64,000 nt of DNA. Origin: Rhodococcus sp. 06-462-5 (GTDB taxonomy: Bacteria > Actinomycetota > Actinomycetes > Mycobacteriales > Mycobacteriaceae). This document shows, one piece after another, positions 16,338 to 25,324 of the stretch. The translations under genes were made by a program, and so were the position numbers. Below the pieces are notes generated by a model that saw nothing but the letters and a program-made list of their open reading frames with translations, ran no database searches and was not told the DNA's origin. The stretch's first letter is position 1; the number at the start of each line of letters is the position of its first letter. Where the stretch lies: assembly GCF_002258315.1 (NCBI RefSeq), contig NZ_NOYD01000008.1:62001-126000 (forward strand), in the 5' to 3' direction.

Positions 16338-17779
16338 CTGCGTTGCACCGCCTTCGAGTACAAATCCAACAATCGGGATTCGGGATCGTATTTCTGCTTC
16401 AGCTGTATATATCTCTCGCCGCCGTACAGCACGGCGAATTCATCCTCGGTGTAGTAAGCATCCGAGTACAGCGATTTATGCCCGTCGAACTCGGTCACTT
16501 TCTTCTCGATGGCGCGGTTCGCGGCACCCTCGGGTTCGCCTGCAACGATCGGAACCGAAGACCAGAAGCCGATGTTGACGTAGGTGCGTTTCGGCTCGAG
16601 TGGATACAGCGGCCACGGCCGGGCCGGATTCGCGCCGGGCGCTGCAGGCTCACGAAGACGCAACGGGCACAACCACAACGGCTCGATCGGGATGTTGTCG
16701 AGGAACCACGTCACGAAGCCTGCAGTGTGTTCGATCGGAACCTCGACATCCTGCACGACGCGTTCGCGTGGCGGGTTTCCCTTGCGCTTCTCGAGTCGAT
16801 CGGCAATGTCGTACTTGCGATCGAGGCCGATGAGCTTCCAGTAGAAACTACTGCGCCGGTACTTGCGTGGCCAGAAGCGTCGGATTCTCGGGTTCTGTGT
16901 TCCGAAGGCTCGGGAGCACCAGAACCAATCGGTGTCCCAGCGCCACAGGTAGTCGTGAATGGTGAGGCGGTCGATCTTCGGTGTGTCCGAAGCGTGTTGG
17001 ATCGAGCGGTAGAAGATGTCGGCGCCGGTGTAGTCGCTGACCGGTCCCGGTTCGTCGGTCTGGACGCCGAGGGTGAGGTAGCTTTCGTCGGCGCTGAACA
17101 CCACACCGTCGAGGTACTGAACCTCGACGCCGTCGTACTCGCGCTGTTCGACGATGGTGTCCATCGTGGACTGGAGGGTGTCGAGATCGTGAAATCGCAG
17201 GTGGCGCAACGCGACATACGGCAGCACGGGTTCGAGCTGAATCCGCAGCCGAGTGGAGTAGCCCAGGGTGCCGTACGAATTGGGAAAGCCCCAGTAGAGG
17301 TCCGAGTGTTCGCCCTCCGGTGTCGCGGTCACGATCTCGCCGCTACCGGTGAGGACGTCGATCTCGAGTACCGATTCGTGTGGAAGTCCACTACGAAACG
17401 ACGTCGACTCGATACCGAGTCCGGTGACGGCCCCACCGAGGGTGATCGTCTTGAGCTGCGGGACGACGAGGGGCGCGAGACCGTAGGGAAGCGTCGCGTC
17501 GACCAGGTCCTCGTACGTGCACATGCCGGCGACATCGGCTGTGCGCGATTCGGGATCGACGGAGATGACCTTGCTCAGGCCCGAGACGTCGAGCCCCGGC
17601 GTGGTGGTGGTCGTCCTGGCCCGGAACAGGTTGGACGTCTTCTTCGCCAGACGCACCGTCGCATCGGCCGGAATTGCGCGATAGCTGCGAAGCAGCTGCT
17701 CGACACCCGACCGGTGCGCTGCGTAACCGCTCTCCCTCGGTTCTGGCCGTCGTCCGAGAAGAGCATTCACTGAAGCCAC
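16334..17779 (-). CDS. tmsA: FAD-dependent 10-methylene fatty acid reductase
   Basis: A 481-residue FAD-binding oxidoreductase of the DHCR24-like / Rv0449c group. The N-terminal FAD-binding-4 domain shows VDPESRTADVAGMCTYEDLVDATLPYGLAPLVVP and TLGGAVTGLGIESTSFRSGL. The C-terminal half has the WLCPLRLR and YVNIGFW segments. Family knowledge: together with TmsB it reduces the 10-methylene intermediate to 10-methylstearate (tuberculostearate), a membrane lipid of Corynebacteriales. It is the first gene of the operon and overlaps tmsB by 4 nt. Confidence 0.82.
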   Translation of the reverse strand: MASVNALLGRRPEPRESGYAAHRSGVEQLLRSYRAIPADATVRLAKKTSNLFRARTTTTTPGLDVSGLSKVISVDPESRTADVAGMCTYEDLVDATLPYGLAPLVVPQLKTITLGGAVTGLGIESTSFRSGLPHESVLEIDVLTGSGEIVTATPEGEHSDLYWGFPNSYGTLGYSTRLRIQLEPVLPYVALRHLRFHDLDTLQSTMDTIVEQREYDGVEVQYLDGVVFSADESYLTLGVQTDEPGPVSDYTGADIFYRSIQHASDTPKIDRLTIHDYLWRWDTDWFWCSRAFGTQNPRIRRFWPRKYRRSSFYWKLIGLDRKYDIADRLEKRKGNPPRERVVQDVEVPIEHTAGFVTWFLDNIPIEPLWLCPLRLREPAAPGANPARPWPLYPLEPKRTYVNIGFWSSVPIVAGEPEGAANRAIEKKVTEFDGHKSLYSDAYYTEDEFAVLYGGERYIQLKQKYDPESRLLDLYSKAVQRR

Positions 17780-18036
17780 ATTCAGACGCTATATCTCGTA
17801 CCGCGTGGTATCCACCGGCATTGGCGTCCGACCGGTGAAACTTCACGCAACTGTTGCCGAATCCGGGTGAGGAATCGGAGTAAATCGGACAAATGGTTGG
17901 GTCATGCATGTGGTTTGCGAAGGCGAGAATTGTCTTGTGAAGCGCATCACACATGCGTCGAGGCGATGCCGAACGTGGTCCCGGGGGGAGGCAGGATGGA
18001 TACACATCCCGTCCGCTAGAGAAGGAGTACGTCTTC

Positions 18037-18471
18037 GTGGCTCAGGTCAGTGCATCCAGTTCCGCCACCATCGCTGCCACACCGGATCGGGTGCTCGCCG
18101 CGCTCGCCGACTACGAGACGGTGCGCCCACGCATCCTGCCCGAGCAGTACCGCGACTACGAGGTGGTCCAGGGCGGGCAAGGAGACGGAACCGTGGCCAA
18201 GTGGACCTTGCAGGCCACCGAGAAGCGAGTACGCAACGTCGCTGCGACCGTCACCGTCGCCGGATCCACCATCACCGAACGCGACGCCAATTCCTCCATG
18301 GTCACCACCTGGTCGGTCGCCCCGGACGGCGCAGGCACCACGGTCACCACGACGACGGAATGGAAGGGCGCAGGCGGAATCGGCGGATTCTTCGAGAAGA
18401 CGTTCGCGCCTCTCGGACTGAAGAAGATCCAGGCCGCGACGCTGGAGAATCTGCGTCGCGAGTTGATCTAA
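18037..18471 (+). CDS. SRPBCC/polyketide cyclase-like small protein
   Basis: A 144-residue SRPBCC (START/Bet v1-like) protein. It has the typical SASSSATIAATPDRVLAALADYETVRP start, a central beta-sheet of TVTVAGSTITERD-type strands and the closing long helix after FFEKTFAPLGLKKIQ. Such proteins form hydrophobic ligand pockets; the ligand here is unknown. I chose the GTG at 18037 because AGAAGGAG lies 8-10 nt upstream; the frame is open 28 codons further but that part is not conserved-looking. The stop overlaps the convergent TetR gene by 4 nt. Confidence 0.78.
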   Translation: MAQVSASSSATIAATPDRVLAALADYETVRPRILPEQYRDYEVVQGGQGDGTVAKWTLQATEKRVRNVAATVTVAGSTITERDANSSMVTTWSVAPDGAGTTVTTTTEWKGAGGIGGFFEKTFAPLGLKKIQAATLENLRRELI

Positions 18472-19118
18472 GCCTGTTCGAAGTCAGGGGCCTGGATGAG
18501 CTCCATGGTCCCGACCACCACGGTGCGCATCGACCACAGAAACATCCCGTCGGGTCCGCGGTCGATCGTGTCGTAGGCCCCCGGCAGGGTGTCGAGGTCG
18601 GTGCGCGCCGCGATCGCGTCGTCGTACTCACGATCGCGTCGGGCATCGTTGTAGACCATCTCCGCCAAGGCCAGAGCGTGCTCGACGACGGTGATGACAG
18701 CCCACGTCGCCTGCTTGGGGGTGAGGTCGTAGCACAGCCGGTAACGCGTCTGGACGGCGTCGGCCATACGAAGGGCATCGATCGAGCTGGGAGTCAGGCC
18801 GATCAGATACTCGGCGATCCCGGGGTTTGAATGAACCAACGCCCGCATCGCGGAGGCCAGTGTCAGCAACGCGTCGTGCATCGATTCGTCGTCAGCGGGA
18901 AGCGGTGGGGACCACCTGCGTAGAATCTCCTCCGCCACGAGCGCCTTGAGGGCGCAGAGATCGTCGATGTTGTTGTAGATCGCGACGATCGAGACGCCCA
19001 GGCTCTCGGCAACCGACTTCACAGATACCTTCGGCAGCGTCAGCGCGATACCGGCCTCGGCCATCGTCTGGGGAGTCACCCGACGCTTGCGCGGAGAGTG
19101 ACTCGCCGAATGATCCAT
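18468..19118 (-). CDS. TetR-family regulator
   Basis: A 216-residue TetR-like protein. The N-terminal arm is basic (PRKRRVTPQTMAEAG), followed by helix-turn-helix VSVKSVAESLGVSIVAIYNNIDDL at about 31-54, which differs from the usual YYHFxSK ending. The C-terminal helical domain includes TPKQATWAVITVVEHALALAE. Its target is not evident; the divergent gene is the deaminase-like protein at 19182. Confidence 0.82.
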   Translation of the reverse strand: MDHSASHSPRKRRVTPQTMAEAGIALTLPKVSVKSVAESLGVSIVAIYNNIDDLCALKALVAEEILRRWSPPLPADDESMHDALLTLASAMRALVHSNPGIAEYLIGLTPSSIDALRMADAVQTRYRLCYDLTPKQATWAVITVVEHALALAEMVYNDARRDREYDDAIAARTDLDTLPGAYDTIDRGPDGMFLWSMRTVVVGTMELIQAPDFEQA

Positions 19119-19181
19119 GCCGCAAGACTACGTGCGCTCAGTAGTGACGAATACTCAAACGCGGGGTTCTAGAATCGCGGC

Positions 19182-19613
19182 GTGTCCTTTCCTTCCGCAC
19201 TACCTGTGACCGACGAGCATCGGACGCTGGTCGAACTGGCCAGGCAAACGATCGACTCGGCGACCGATGCAGGCCCTGGTGAGGACGGAATCCACACGAT
19301 GGGTGCCGCGGTGAGAGTGGCGGACGGCCGCACTTTCGCCGGGGTGAATCTCTATCACTTCACCGGTGGCCCGTGCGCGGAAACCGTCGCGCTCGCAGCG
19401 GCCCGGGCGGCCGGCGCGACCGAGCCGACTCTCATCGTGGCCGTCGGCCACCACGGCCGCGGGGTGAAGAGCCCGTGCGGCAAGGACCGTCAGATCTTCG
19501 CCGACCTCTACCCCCGGATGCGCGTCATCATCGATTCGCCCGACGGCCTCGTCAGCGTTCTCGCGGGCGAACTACTCCCCGCCGGATACGACCATCGCGC
19601 GGAGCAACGCTGA
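19182..19613 (+). CDS. Cytidine/blasticidin-S deaminase-like protein
   Basis: A 143-residue zinc-dependent deaminase-fold protein that closely follows blasticidin-S deaminase: [13 protein letters not shown] (Cys65, catalytic Glu67), [15 protein letters not shown] (Cys99) and a late ELLPAGY. In blasticidin-S deaminase and cytidine deaminases the second metal motif is PCxxC; here it reads PCGKD, so the third Cys ligand is Asp102. Metal binding or substrate may therefore differ. GTG start at 19182. It stands alone upstream of ebfC-recR. Confidence 0.82.
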   Translation: MSFPSALPVTDEHRTLVELARQTIDSATDAGPGEDGIHTMGAAVRVADGRTFAGVNLYHFTGGPCAETVALAAARAAGATEPTLIVAVGHHGRGVKSPCGKDRQIFADLYPRMRVIIDSPDGLVSVLAGELLPAGYDHRAEQR

Positions 19614-19664
19614 TCCTCGTTGCCGAGGGCGAACCTTCGTGCGACTCACCGGAAGGCACTGCGC

Positions 19665-19728
19665 TGAGTGTCCACTATTCGTCACCGCAGGCGCGATCCC
19701 GTGTCTGCCGCGAAATTGTGGACACTCA
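19665..19728. repeat. Widely spaced 11-bp inverted repeat
   Basis: TGAGTGTCCAC (19665-19675) and GTGGACACTCA (19718-19728) are perfect inverted repeats with a 42-nt loop, in the 209-nt gap between the deaminase-like gene and ebfC. It could be a weak terminator or a regulatory element; no other gene is seen in this gap. Confidence 0.5.
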
Positions 19729-19822
19729 GGTCGGTACGTCGATTCGACGCGCAGTGAATCACAGCGATCCAAGGTGCGGCTACGCTGGTGTGCGCTTCGA
19801 ACCAACGCGAGAGGACGGCACA

Positions 19823-20158
19823 GTGCAACCCGGTGAACAGCCCGATATGGCATCGATCCTGCAGCAGGCCCAGCAGATGCAGCAGCAGTTGATGGCGGCG
19901 CAGGCCGAGATCGCGGAAACCGAAGTGACCGGCCAGGCGGGCGGCGGGCTCGTCGTTGCCACCGTCAAGGGAACCGGTGAGGTGGTCGGTCTGACCATCG
20001 ACCCCAAGGTCGTCGACCCCGAAGACATCGAGACCCTCCAGGATCTCGTGATCGGCGCTATCGCCGATGCGTCTCGCGCGGCTCAGGCCGTCGCGAGCGA
20101 GAAGATGGGCCCCCTCGCTGGTGGTCTCGGTGGCATGCCCGGCCTGCCCGGGTTCTAG
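19823..20158 (+). CDS. ebfC: YbaB/EbfC-family nucleoid-associated protein
   Basis: A 111-residue YbaB/EbfC DNA-binding protein. It has the Gln-rich coiled N-terminus ([19 protein letters not shown]), the [22 protein letters not shown] core and the [15 protein letters not shown] helix, then a Gly/Pro/Met-rich tail. It forms small dimers that bind DNA. The GTG at 19823 (MQPGEQ) follows GAGAGG and matches the start in mycobacterial homologues; an ATG 24 nt downstream is the alternative. recR follows after 3 nt, the conserved ybaB-recR pair. Confidence 0.88.
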   Translation: MQPGEQPDMASILQQAQQMQQQLMAAQAEIAETEVTGQAGGGLVVATVKGTGEVVGLTIDPKVVDPEDIETLQDLVIGAIADASRAAQAVASEKMGPLAGGLGGMPGLPGF

Positions 20159-20161
20159 GCG

Positions 20162-20770
20162 GTGTACGAAGGTCCGGTTCAGGATCTGATCGACGAACTC
20201 GGCAAGTTTCCCGGGGTCGGTCCGAAGAGCGCTCAGCGCATAGCTTTTCATCTCCTCGGCGTCGAGCCTCCCGAGGTGGATCGGCTCATGCGCGCGTTGC
20301 AGCGTATTCGCGACGGCGTTCAGTTCTGCATCGTCTGCGGCACGGTCTCGGACAAGGAACTGTGCCGGATCTGTGCCGATTCGCGTCGAGACAGATCTAT
20401 GATCTGCGTCGTCGAAGAGCCCAAAGATGTTCAGGCCGTGGAACGTACACGAGAGTTCAAGGGCCGCTACCACGTACTCGGCGGAGCGCTCGACCCACTG
20501 AACGGAGTGGGGCCGGACCAGCTCCGCATCCGAGAGTTGTTGACGCGCGTGGGAACTCAGGACGACGGTGTCGACGTCACCGAGGTCATCATCGCCACCG
20601 ACCCCAACACCGAGGGCGAAGCAACGGCCACGTACCTGGTGCGCATGATGCGAGACTTCCCCGGCCTGGCTATTACCCGCCTCGCCTCCGGCCTGCCCAT
20701 GGGCGGAGACCTCGAATTTGCCGACGAACTGACGCTGGGCCGCGCTCTGACCGGACGTCGACGAATGTGA
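20162..20770 (+). CDS. recR: Recombination mediator RecR
   Basis: A 202-residue RecR of normal length. The N-terminal helix-hairpin-helix ([21 protein letters not shown]), the four-Cys zinc finger CxxC...CxxC ([16 protein letters not shown], about 57-72), a Toprim domain starting [10 protein letters not shown] and the C-terminal [19 protein letters not shown] (Walker-B-like) segment are present. It acts with RecF/RecO in loading RecA at gaps. GTG start 3 nt after ebfC. Confidence 0.95.
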   Translation: MYEGPVQDLIDELGKFPGVGPKSAQRIAFHLLGVEPPEVDRLMRALQRIRDGVQFCIVCGTVSDKELCRICADSRRDRSMICVVEEPKDVQAVERTREFKGRYHVLGGALDPLNGVGPDQLRIRELLTRVGTQDDGVDVTEVIIATDPNTEGEATATYLVRMMRDFPGLAITRLASGLPMGGDLEFADELTLGRALTGRRRM

Positions 20771-20778
20771 GTGCCCAC

Positions 20779-20828
20779 GGAAGTGGTGCGGTTGGGTGCC
20801 GCCCAGGGCACTTAACCGCACCACTGCC
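20779..20828. terminator. Bidirectional terminator between recR and gatD
   Basis: A 15-bp stem with one mismatch (20779-20793 with 20814-20828, core AGTGGTGCGGTT) encloses a second small GTGCC/GGCAC hairpin. It lies exactly between the convergent stops of recR and gatD. Confidence 0.6.
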
Positions 20829-20835
20829 GCAGGCA

Positions 20836-21540
20836 CTATCGGAGCCGCTCCTTGCGGAGTTGCGCAACCTCGGGCAACTCGAGGGGAGCGAGAGTGGTGC
20901 CCAACGCACGTTCGAGCAGATAGTCCGCCAACTCCGGGTTTCGGGCGAGAACCGGCCCGTGCATGTAGGTGCCGATCACAGAGCCCTGTACGACGCCTTC
21001 GCGTCCGTCGCCGACGCCGTTGCCCACGCCGTGGGTGACCTTGGCCAAGGGTGATGCGTCCAGTCCGAGAGTTGTTCCACCGCGGTGGTTCTCGAAGCCG
21101 GTGAGCTTCTGGGTGAGGCCGTCGAGTGCGGGTTCGGTGACGACTTCACCGATGGACCTGGTGGCCTGCGGCGCGGTGGTCACGTCGAACAGAGAGATGC
21201 CGTCGACGCGTTCACCGGCGGAGGTTTCGTACCAGTGGCCGAGGACCTGGATGGCGGCGCAGATAGCGAGCACCGGCACCCCGCGGGCGGCCGCGTTCTG
21301 CAGTCCCGGGTATCGGGTGAGGTGACGGGTCGCGAGGCGTTGAGCCGAATCCTCTGCTCCGCCAAGGGTGTACACGTCGAGTGAATCGGGAACCGGATCG
21401 CTGAGGGTGATCTGCACGACCTCGGCGTCGATGTCTCGCATCCGCAGTCGCTGTCGCAGAATGAGCGCGTTGCCGTTGTCGCCGTACGTGCCCATCACGT
21501 CGGGCAGGACGAGGCCGATGCGAACGGTGGACTCAGACAT
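20836..21540 (-). CDS. gatD: Lipid II isoglutaminyl synthase, glutaminase subunit
   Basis: A 234-residue class I glutamine amidotransferase-like protein. The nucleophile is in VLAICAAIQVLG (Cys near 94) and the catalytic His in IGTYMHGPVLARNPELAD (near 190). GatD supplies ammonia to MurT, which amidates the D-Glu of the lipid II stem peptide. The gene start overlaps the end of murT by 8 nt, consistent with production of a two-subunit complex. Confidence 0.93.
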   Translation of the reverse strand: MSESTVRIGLVLPDVMGTYGDNGNALILRQRLRMRDIDAEVVQITLSDPVPDSLDVYTLGGAEDSAQRLATRHLTRYPGLQNAAARGVPVLAICAAIQVLGHWYETSAGERVDGISLFDVTTAPQATRSIGEVVTEPALDGLTQKLTGFENHRGGTTLGLDASPLAKVTHGVGNGVGDGREGVVQGSVIGTYMHGPVLARNPELADYLLERALGTTLAPLELPEVAQLRKERLR

Positions 21541-22795
21541 CTTTCACCTCACGTGCCAGCGCTCGCCCGAGATCTCGGAACGCGGTGTAGTTGGCGAGCA
21601 CTTCGACGCGTCCCGGCGGGCAGGACGCGATGGCCTGCAACGGATCTGCGATGGTGGTGTGCTGCGAACCGGCGTAGAGCAGCCGCACTCCGAGGTCGGT
21701 TGCGCGCTCACCGGCGGCCACAACGGCGACGTTCTCGAAGTGCTCGAAGCGGACGTCCCACAGCCACGAGAGGTCTTCGCCGTCCGGTACCTGACCGTTG
21801 ACTGCGATGACGAGCCCGTCGCAGGTGGGATCGATCATCGACAGAGCTTCCTGCCAACCGGCGGGATTCTTCGCGAGAAGCATTCGGACGGAATGCGATC
21901 CGTACTGAACGGTGGAGTAGCGTCCGGCCACCTCGTCGACGCTCGACGCGGCCGCGACGGCATCTTCCGCGCTCGCTCCCAGCGTCACTGCGGCGGCGAC
22001 GGCCTGAGCTGCATTGCCGCGGTTGGCTTTTCCGGGCAGCGACAACGTCATCGGCAGCACGAGGCCGCCGGGGCCGTAGAGATTTTCGTCGTCGAGCCAC
22101 CAGTCCGGCGTCGGACGCTTGAAGTCACTACCGGTGCTGTACCAGTGCTCGCCGTCCCACACGATGGGTTCGCCGGTGCGCGGGCAGCTGACCGAGTCGC
22201 CTGCCCATCCACCACCCGCCGCGACCCAGACGACGTTCGGTGCGTCGAAGGCGGCAGAGGTGACGAGGACGTCGTCGCAGTTGGCGATGACAACGGTCTC
22301 GGGGTGTCGGGCGAGGCCGGCGCGCAGCTTGCGTTCGATCATGTTGATCTCGCCCACGCGGTCGAGCTGATCGCGACTGAGATTGAGCAACACGATGGCA
22401 GCGGGATCGACGGCGTCGGACACATGCGGGACGTGCAGTTCGTCGACCTCGAGAGCAGCCAGCTCGGCGTCGAAGTTGGCGTGCAGTGCGGCGACGATGC
22501 CGGCGTCCATGTTCGCGCCGTCGGCCTGGGTGGCCACGTCACCGAGAGTGGCCAGCGCCGCAGCCGTCATTCTGGTGGTGGTGGACTTGCCGTTGGTGCC
22601 GGTGACGATGACGGTGCGTCGACCGCGGCCGAGTCCGCCGAGGATGTCCGGGTCTATCTTGAGCGCGACGAGTCCGCCGATCATCGATCCCTTACCGCGG
22701 CCCGCTTTGCGGGACGCCCAGGTCGCCAGCTCCGCCGCGCGCAGAGCCACGCGGCCACGTGCGCCGATACGCCTGCGCTCACCCACTTCAACCAT
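21533..22795 (-). CDS. murT: Lipid II isoglutaminyl synthase, Mur ligase subunit
   Basis: A 420-residue MurT. The ATP site VTGTNGKSTTTRM, the DELHVPHVSDAVDP stretch and the zinc-ribbon-like insertion with Cys residues (VSCPRTGEPIVW) are seen. A C-terminal DUF1727 domain ends with LANYTAFRDLGRAL. With GatD it converts the alpha-carboxyl of D-iGlu to amide, needed for efficient cross-linking. I take the ATG at 22795 (MVEVGERRR); the frame extends 25 codons upstream into the intergenic repeat region. Confidence 0.92.
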   Translation of the reverse strand: MVEVGERRRIGARGRVALRAAELATWASRKAGRGKGSMIGGLVALKIDPDILGGLGRGRRTVIVTGTNGKSTTTRMTAAALATLGDVATQADGANMDAGIVAALHANFDAELAALEVDELHVPHVSDAVDPAAIVLLNLSRDQLDRVGEINMIERKLRAGLARHPETVVIANCDDVLVTSAAFDAPNVVWVAAGGGWAGDSVSCPRTGEPIVWDGEHWYSTGSDFKRPTPDWWLDDENLYGPGGLVLPMTLSLPGKANRGNAAQAVAAAVTLGASAEDAVAAASSVDEVAGRYSTVQYGSHSVRMLLAKNPAGWQEALSMIDPTCDGLVIAVNGQVPDGEDLSWLWDVRFEHFENVAVVAAGERATDLGVRLLYAGSQHTTIADPLQAIASCPPGRVEVLANYTAFRDLGRALAREVKDV

Positions 22796-22849
22796 CCGCC
22801 GAGTCTGGCACAGAAGAGCGCACAGTTTCACGTCGGCGGTCGCTCCCCC

Positions 22850-22943
22850 GGGTCGTTCCGCGGGCTCCACTCCTGCTAACCCTGGGTCGTTCCGCGGGCT
22901 CCACTCCTGCTAACCCTGGGTCGTTCCGCGGGCTCCACTCCTG
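22850..22943. repeat. 34-bp minisatellite, nearly three units
   Basis: The 34-bp unit beginning GGGTCGTTCCGCGGGCTCCA occurs at 22850-22883 and 22884-22917 without change, then a partial third copy at 22918-22943. It fills most of the gap between the murT start and the stop of the DMT transporter gene. Units are directly abutting, with no spacers. Confidence 0.92.
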
Positions 22944-22947
22944 CCCC

Positions 22948-23844
22948 TCACACCGGAGCTTTCTCCAACACTTCGACGGGCCGCCGGACGGCCATACCGC
23001 CGAGGCATCCCCCGATGACGACGACGCCACCGATCAGCGCGAGCACCGAGGGGTCCTCGCCCAGGAAGATCCAGGCACCGGCGATGCCGACGACGGGAAC
23101 CAGCAGCGAGAACGGTGCAACCAGTCCGGCGGGGTTACGGCTCATCAGGATGCTCCACAGGCCGCTGCCGACGATCGTGGCCGGAATCACTATGTAGGCC
23201 AATGCGACCAGGCCGGGCCAGCCCTGCGGACCGAACGAGGCTGCCAGCGCTTCCCAGCCCGTGCTCGGACCCTCGACCATCGCCGACAGCGCCAGCATCG
23301 GGATCGGCGGGACGACGGTCATCCACAGCATCAGTGTCATCGGAGAGTCGGACTTGGCGAGGCGGTTTCCCAGGTTGCCGAACGCCCAGCCGAGGCCGGC
23401 GAGCAGGGTGAGGATCACCGGGAGCAGGGTGGCGCTCTGGGCGCGGTCCCATCCGATCAGCACCATGCCGATCACGGCGATCGCGATACCGATTGCTTGC
23501 CTGCGGCTGACGTGTTCGCGCAGCAGGATGGCGCCGAGAACGACAGTGAACGGCGCGGACGACTGCAGCACGAGCGATGCCAGTCCCGTGGGCATACCGG
23601 CCGCCATGGCCGCGAACAGGAAGGCGAACTGCAGAAATCCGAATCCGAATCCGTAGAGCAGCAGCCACTTCAGCGGCACCTTCGGTCGCGGCACGAACAA
23701 CACGACGGGGATGGCGATGACCAGGAATCGCAGCGCGGCGAAGAAGAAGGGTGGAAAGTGATCGAGCCCGACGCGGATGGCGAGGAAGTTGAGCCCCCAC
23801 AGCACGGCGACGGTCAAACCGAGCAGGCGGTCGCGAGTGGTCAT
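22948..23844 (-). CDS. EamA/DMT-family permease
   Basis: A 298-residue integral membrane protein with two EamA repeats, ten predicted helices in all. Examples are LTVAVLWGLNFLAIRVGLDHFPP in the first repeat and VILTLLAGLGWAFGNLGNRLAK in the second, with the usual AxxFLGE near the end (WIFLGEDPSVLALIGGVVVIGG). Family members export amino acids, metabolites or drugs across the cytoplasmic membrane. It diverges from a LysR regulator 72 nt away, a standard exporter-regulator pair. Confidence 0.88.
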   Translation of the reverse strand: MTTRDRLLGLTVAVLWGLNFLAIRVGLDHFPPFFFAALRFLVIAIPVVLFVPRPKVPLKWLLLYGFGFGFLQFAFLFAAMAAGMPTGLASLVLQSSAPFTVVLGAILLREHVSRRQAIGIAIAVIGMVLIGWDRAQSATLLPVILTLLAGLGWAFGNLGNRLAKSDSPMTLMLWMTVVPPIPMLALSAMVEGPSTGWEALAASFGPQGWPGLVALAYIVIPATIVGSGLWSILMSRNPAGLVAPFSLLVPVVGIAGAWIFLGEDPSVLALIGGVVVIGGCLGGMAVRRPVEVLEKAPV

Positions 23845-23862
23845 GCCGTCAATCGTGACGGC
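23845..23862. promoter_or_regulatory. Inverted repeat at the DMT transporter start
   Basis: GCCGTCA and TGACGGC (7 bp each, 4-nt centre) abut the transporter start codon in the divergent region shared with the LysR gene. It is a candidate LysR or other operator. Confidence 0.4.
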
Positions 23863-23916
23863 AGCGAATGATCAGCACAATCGAATATATCCGCAGCAAC
23901 AGTTAAGATTTTCTGT

Positions 23917-24828
23917 ATGAATGTGGAGCGGCTCAGGATCCTCGGGGAACTGGCCGACCGCGGGACCGTCGCCGCCGTCGCCGAAGCCCTGTCGATGACG
24001 CCGTCGGCAGTGTCCCAGCAGCTCAAGTTGCTGGCTCGCGAGGCGGGGGTGACGCTCCTCGAACCCGACGGCCGCCGCCTTCGACTCACGGACGCGGGGC
24101 GCGCCTTGGTGCTCAGAACCGACGAGGTGCTCGCCGCCCTCGCCCGCGCCACCGCAGAGATGGATCGATACCGGGCGTCCCCGCGGGGACGCGTCCGAGT
24201 CGCGCTGTTTCCGTCCGGTGCCGCGCTGCTGCTGCCCGGGCTACTGACGCGGATGGCGAACTCGGACGTCGATATCGACGCCCGTGACGAGGACCTGCCC
24301 GCGTCCTCGGTGCCCGAATTGTTGGCGGATTACGACGTGGTGCTCACGCACCGCGACGACCGGGCACCGTCGACTGCGGGCCCGCGCATCGAGGTGACGA
24401 CCCTGATGCGCGAGCCCATCGATCTTGTGTTACCGCCCGATCATGCTCTGGCGCAACATGAATCGATAGACCTTCGGGACCTGGTCGACGAGCGGTGGAT
24501 CAGTGTTCGCGGCGGATTCCCGGTCGACGACGTGCTGCTCTCGGTGGCCGCCGCCACCGGCGTCGAACCGCGAGTGATGCAGCGAGTGAACGACTTCCGC
24601 GTCACCGAGGTGTTGGTGGCGGCAGGGCACGGCGTTGCGTTGATGCCGCGATATGCCGTCGTTCATCCGGGTTTGGTGCGTCGAGAGCTGTCCGGTGTGC
24701 GTGCGGGCCGCATCTACGAACTCGCGACGCGTCCCGACGCCCATCGACTCCCGGCGATCGCGGCAGTGCTCGACGCGTTCAGGGCGGAAGCGACGTTCAG
24801 GACAGGGCTTTGGCCTTCAGCGTCCTGA
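23917..24828 (+). CDS. LysR-family regulator
   Basis: A 303-residue LysR protein. The winged helix-turn-helix is at 1-65 (RLRILGELADRGTVAAVAEALSMTPSAVSQQLKLL) and the substrate-binding domain at about 90-295. It likely controls the divergent EamA permease gene in response to the exported compound (inference from arrangement). The end overlaps the convergent small membrane protein gene by 32 nt. Confidence 0.9.
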   Translation: MNVERLRILGELADRGTVAAVAEALSMTPSAVSQQLKLLAREAGVTLLEPDGRRLRLTDAGRALVLRTDEVLAALARATAEMDRYRASPRGRVRVALFPSGAALLLPGLLTRMANSDVDIDARDEDLPASSVPELLADYDVVLTHRDDRAPSTAGPRIEVTTLMREPIDLVLPPDHALAQHESIDLRDLVDERWISVRGGFPVDDVLLSVAAATGVEPRVMQRVNDFRVTEVLVAAGHGVALMPRYAVVHPGLVRRELSGVRAGRIYELATRPDAHRLPAIAAVLDAFRAEATFRTGLWPSAS

Positions 24829-25174
24829 ACTCGTCTTGGTCGATGGTTCCGTTGTCCAGCAACACCTTTGCGTGGGCGATCTCCTCCGATGCCGACCGCC
24901 CGGCCACTTCCTTGATGTAGCTCTCCTGCTGGTCCTTGGCATGCTGCAGGGCGGCAACTTGACGCTTGGTCATGTTGCTGCCGTTCACGATCAGATAAAC
25001 CAACGCGGTCAGGAACGGCGCAACGATCAGAAAGAACACCCACAGGGCCTTGACGACCCCGGACGTCTTGTGGTCTCGGAAGAGGTCTCCGATGATCGAG
25101 AACATCACCATCAGGTACGCAACGAACGCGAATCCGACGATGAGAAGCCAAAGAAAATCCCAGAAAGAGTCCAT
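24797..25174 (-). CDS. Small membrane protein with PLDc_N-like and SHOCT domains
   Basis: A 125-residue protein with two N-terminal transmembrane helices (DFLWLLIVGFAFVAYLMVMF and ALWVFFLIVAPFLTALVYLIV) of PLDc_N type. A cytoplasmic helix follows, then a C-terminal SHOCT motif (EEIAHAKVLLDNGTIDQDEFRTLKAKAL, about 96-124). The SHOCT domain is a short oligomerisation element. I use the ATG at 25174; an alternative is 7 codons upstream. Function unknown. Confidence 0.82.
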   Translation of the reverse strand: MDSFWDFLWLLIVGFAFVAYLMVMFSIIGDLFRDHKTSGVVKALWVFFLIVAPFLTALVYLIVNGSNMTKRQVAALQHAKDQQESYIKEVAGRSASEEIAHAKVLLDNGTIDQDEFRTLKAKALS

Positions 25175-25324
25175 GGCGAACTTCCATTCCCTCAAGGTGC
25201 CCCGACAGCAGAGCTATTGTCCCATGCAGAGTGTCGGCTGGACGCGGGTTGAACACTTTCGCTCGCCGCAGCATTGAGTTAGCCTGGGTAACGATCCTGA
25301 ACGGCGAGAACCAGGGGAGTTGTG

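Noticed and set aside
22850..22943. CRISPR array
   Set aside because: The 34-bp units abut with no unique spacers and no cas genes are present; it is a minisatellite.
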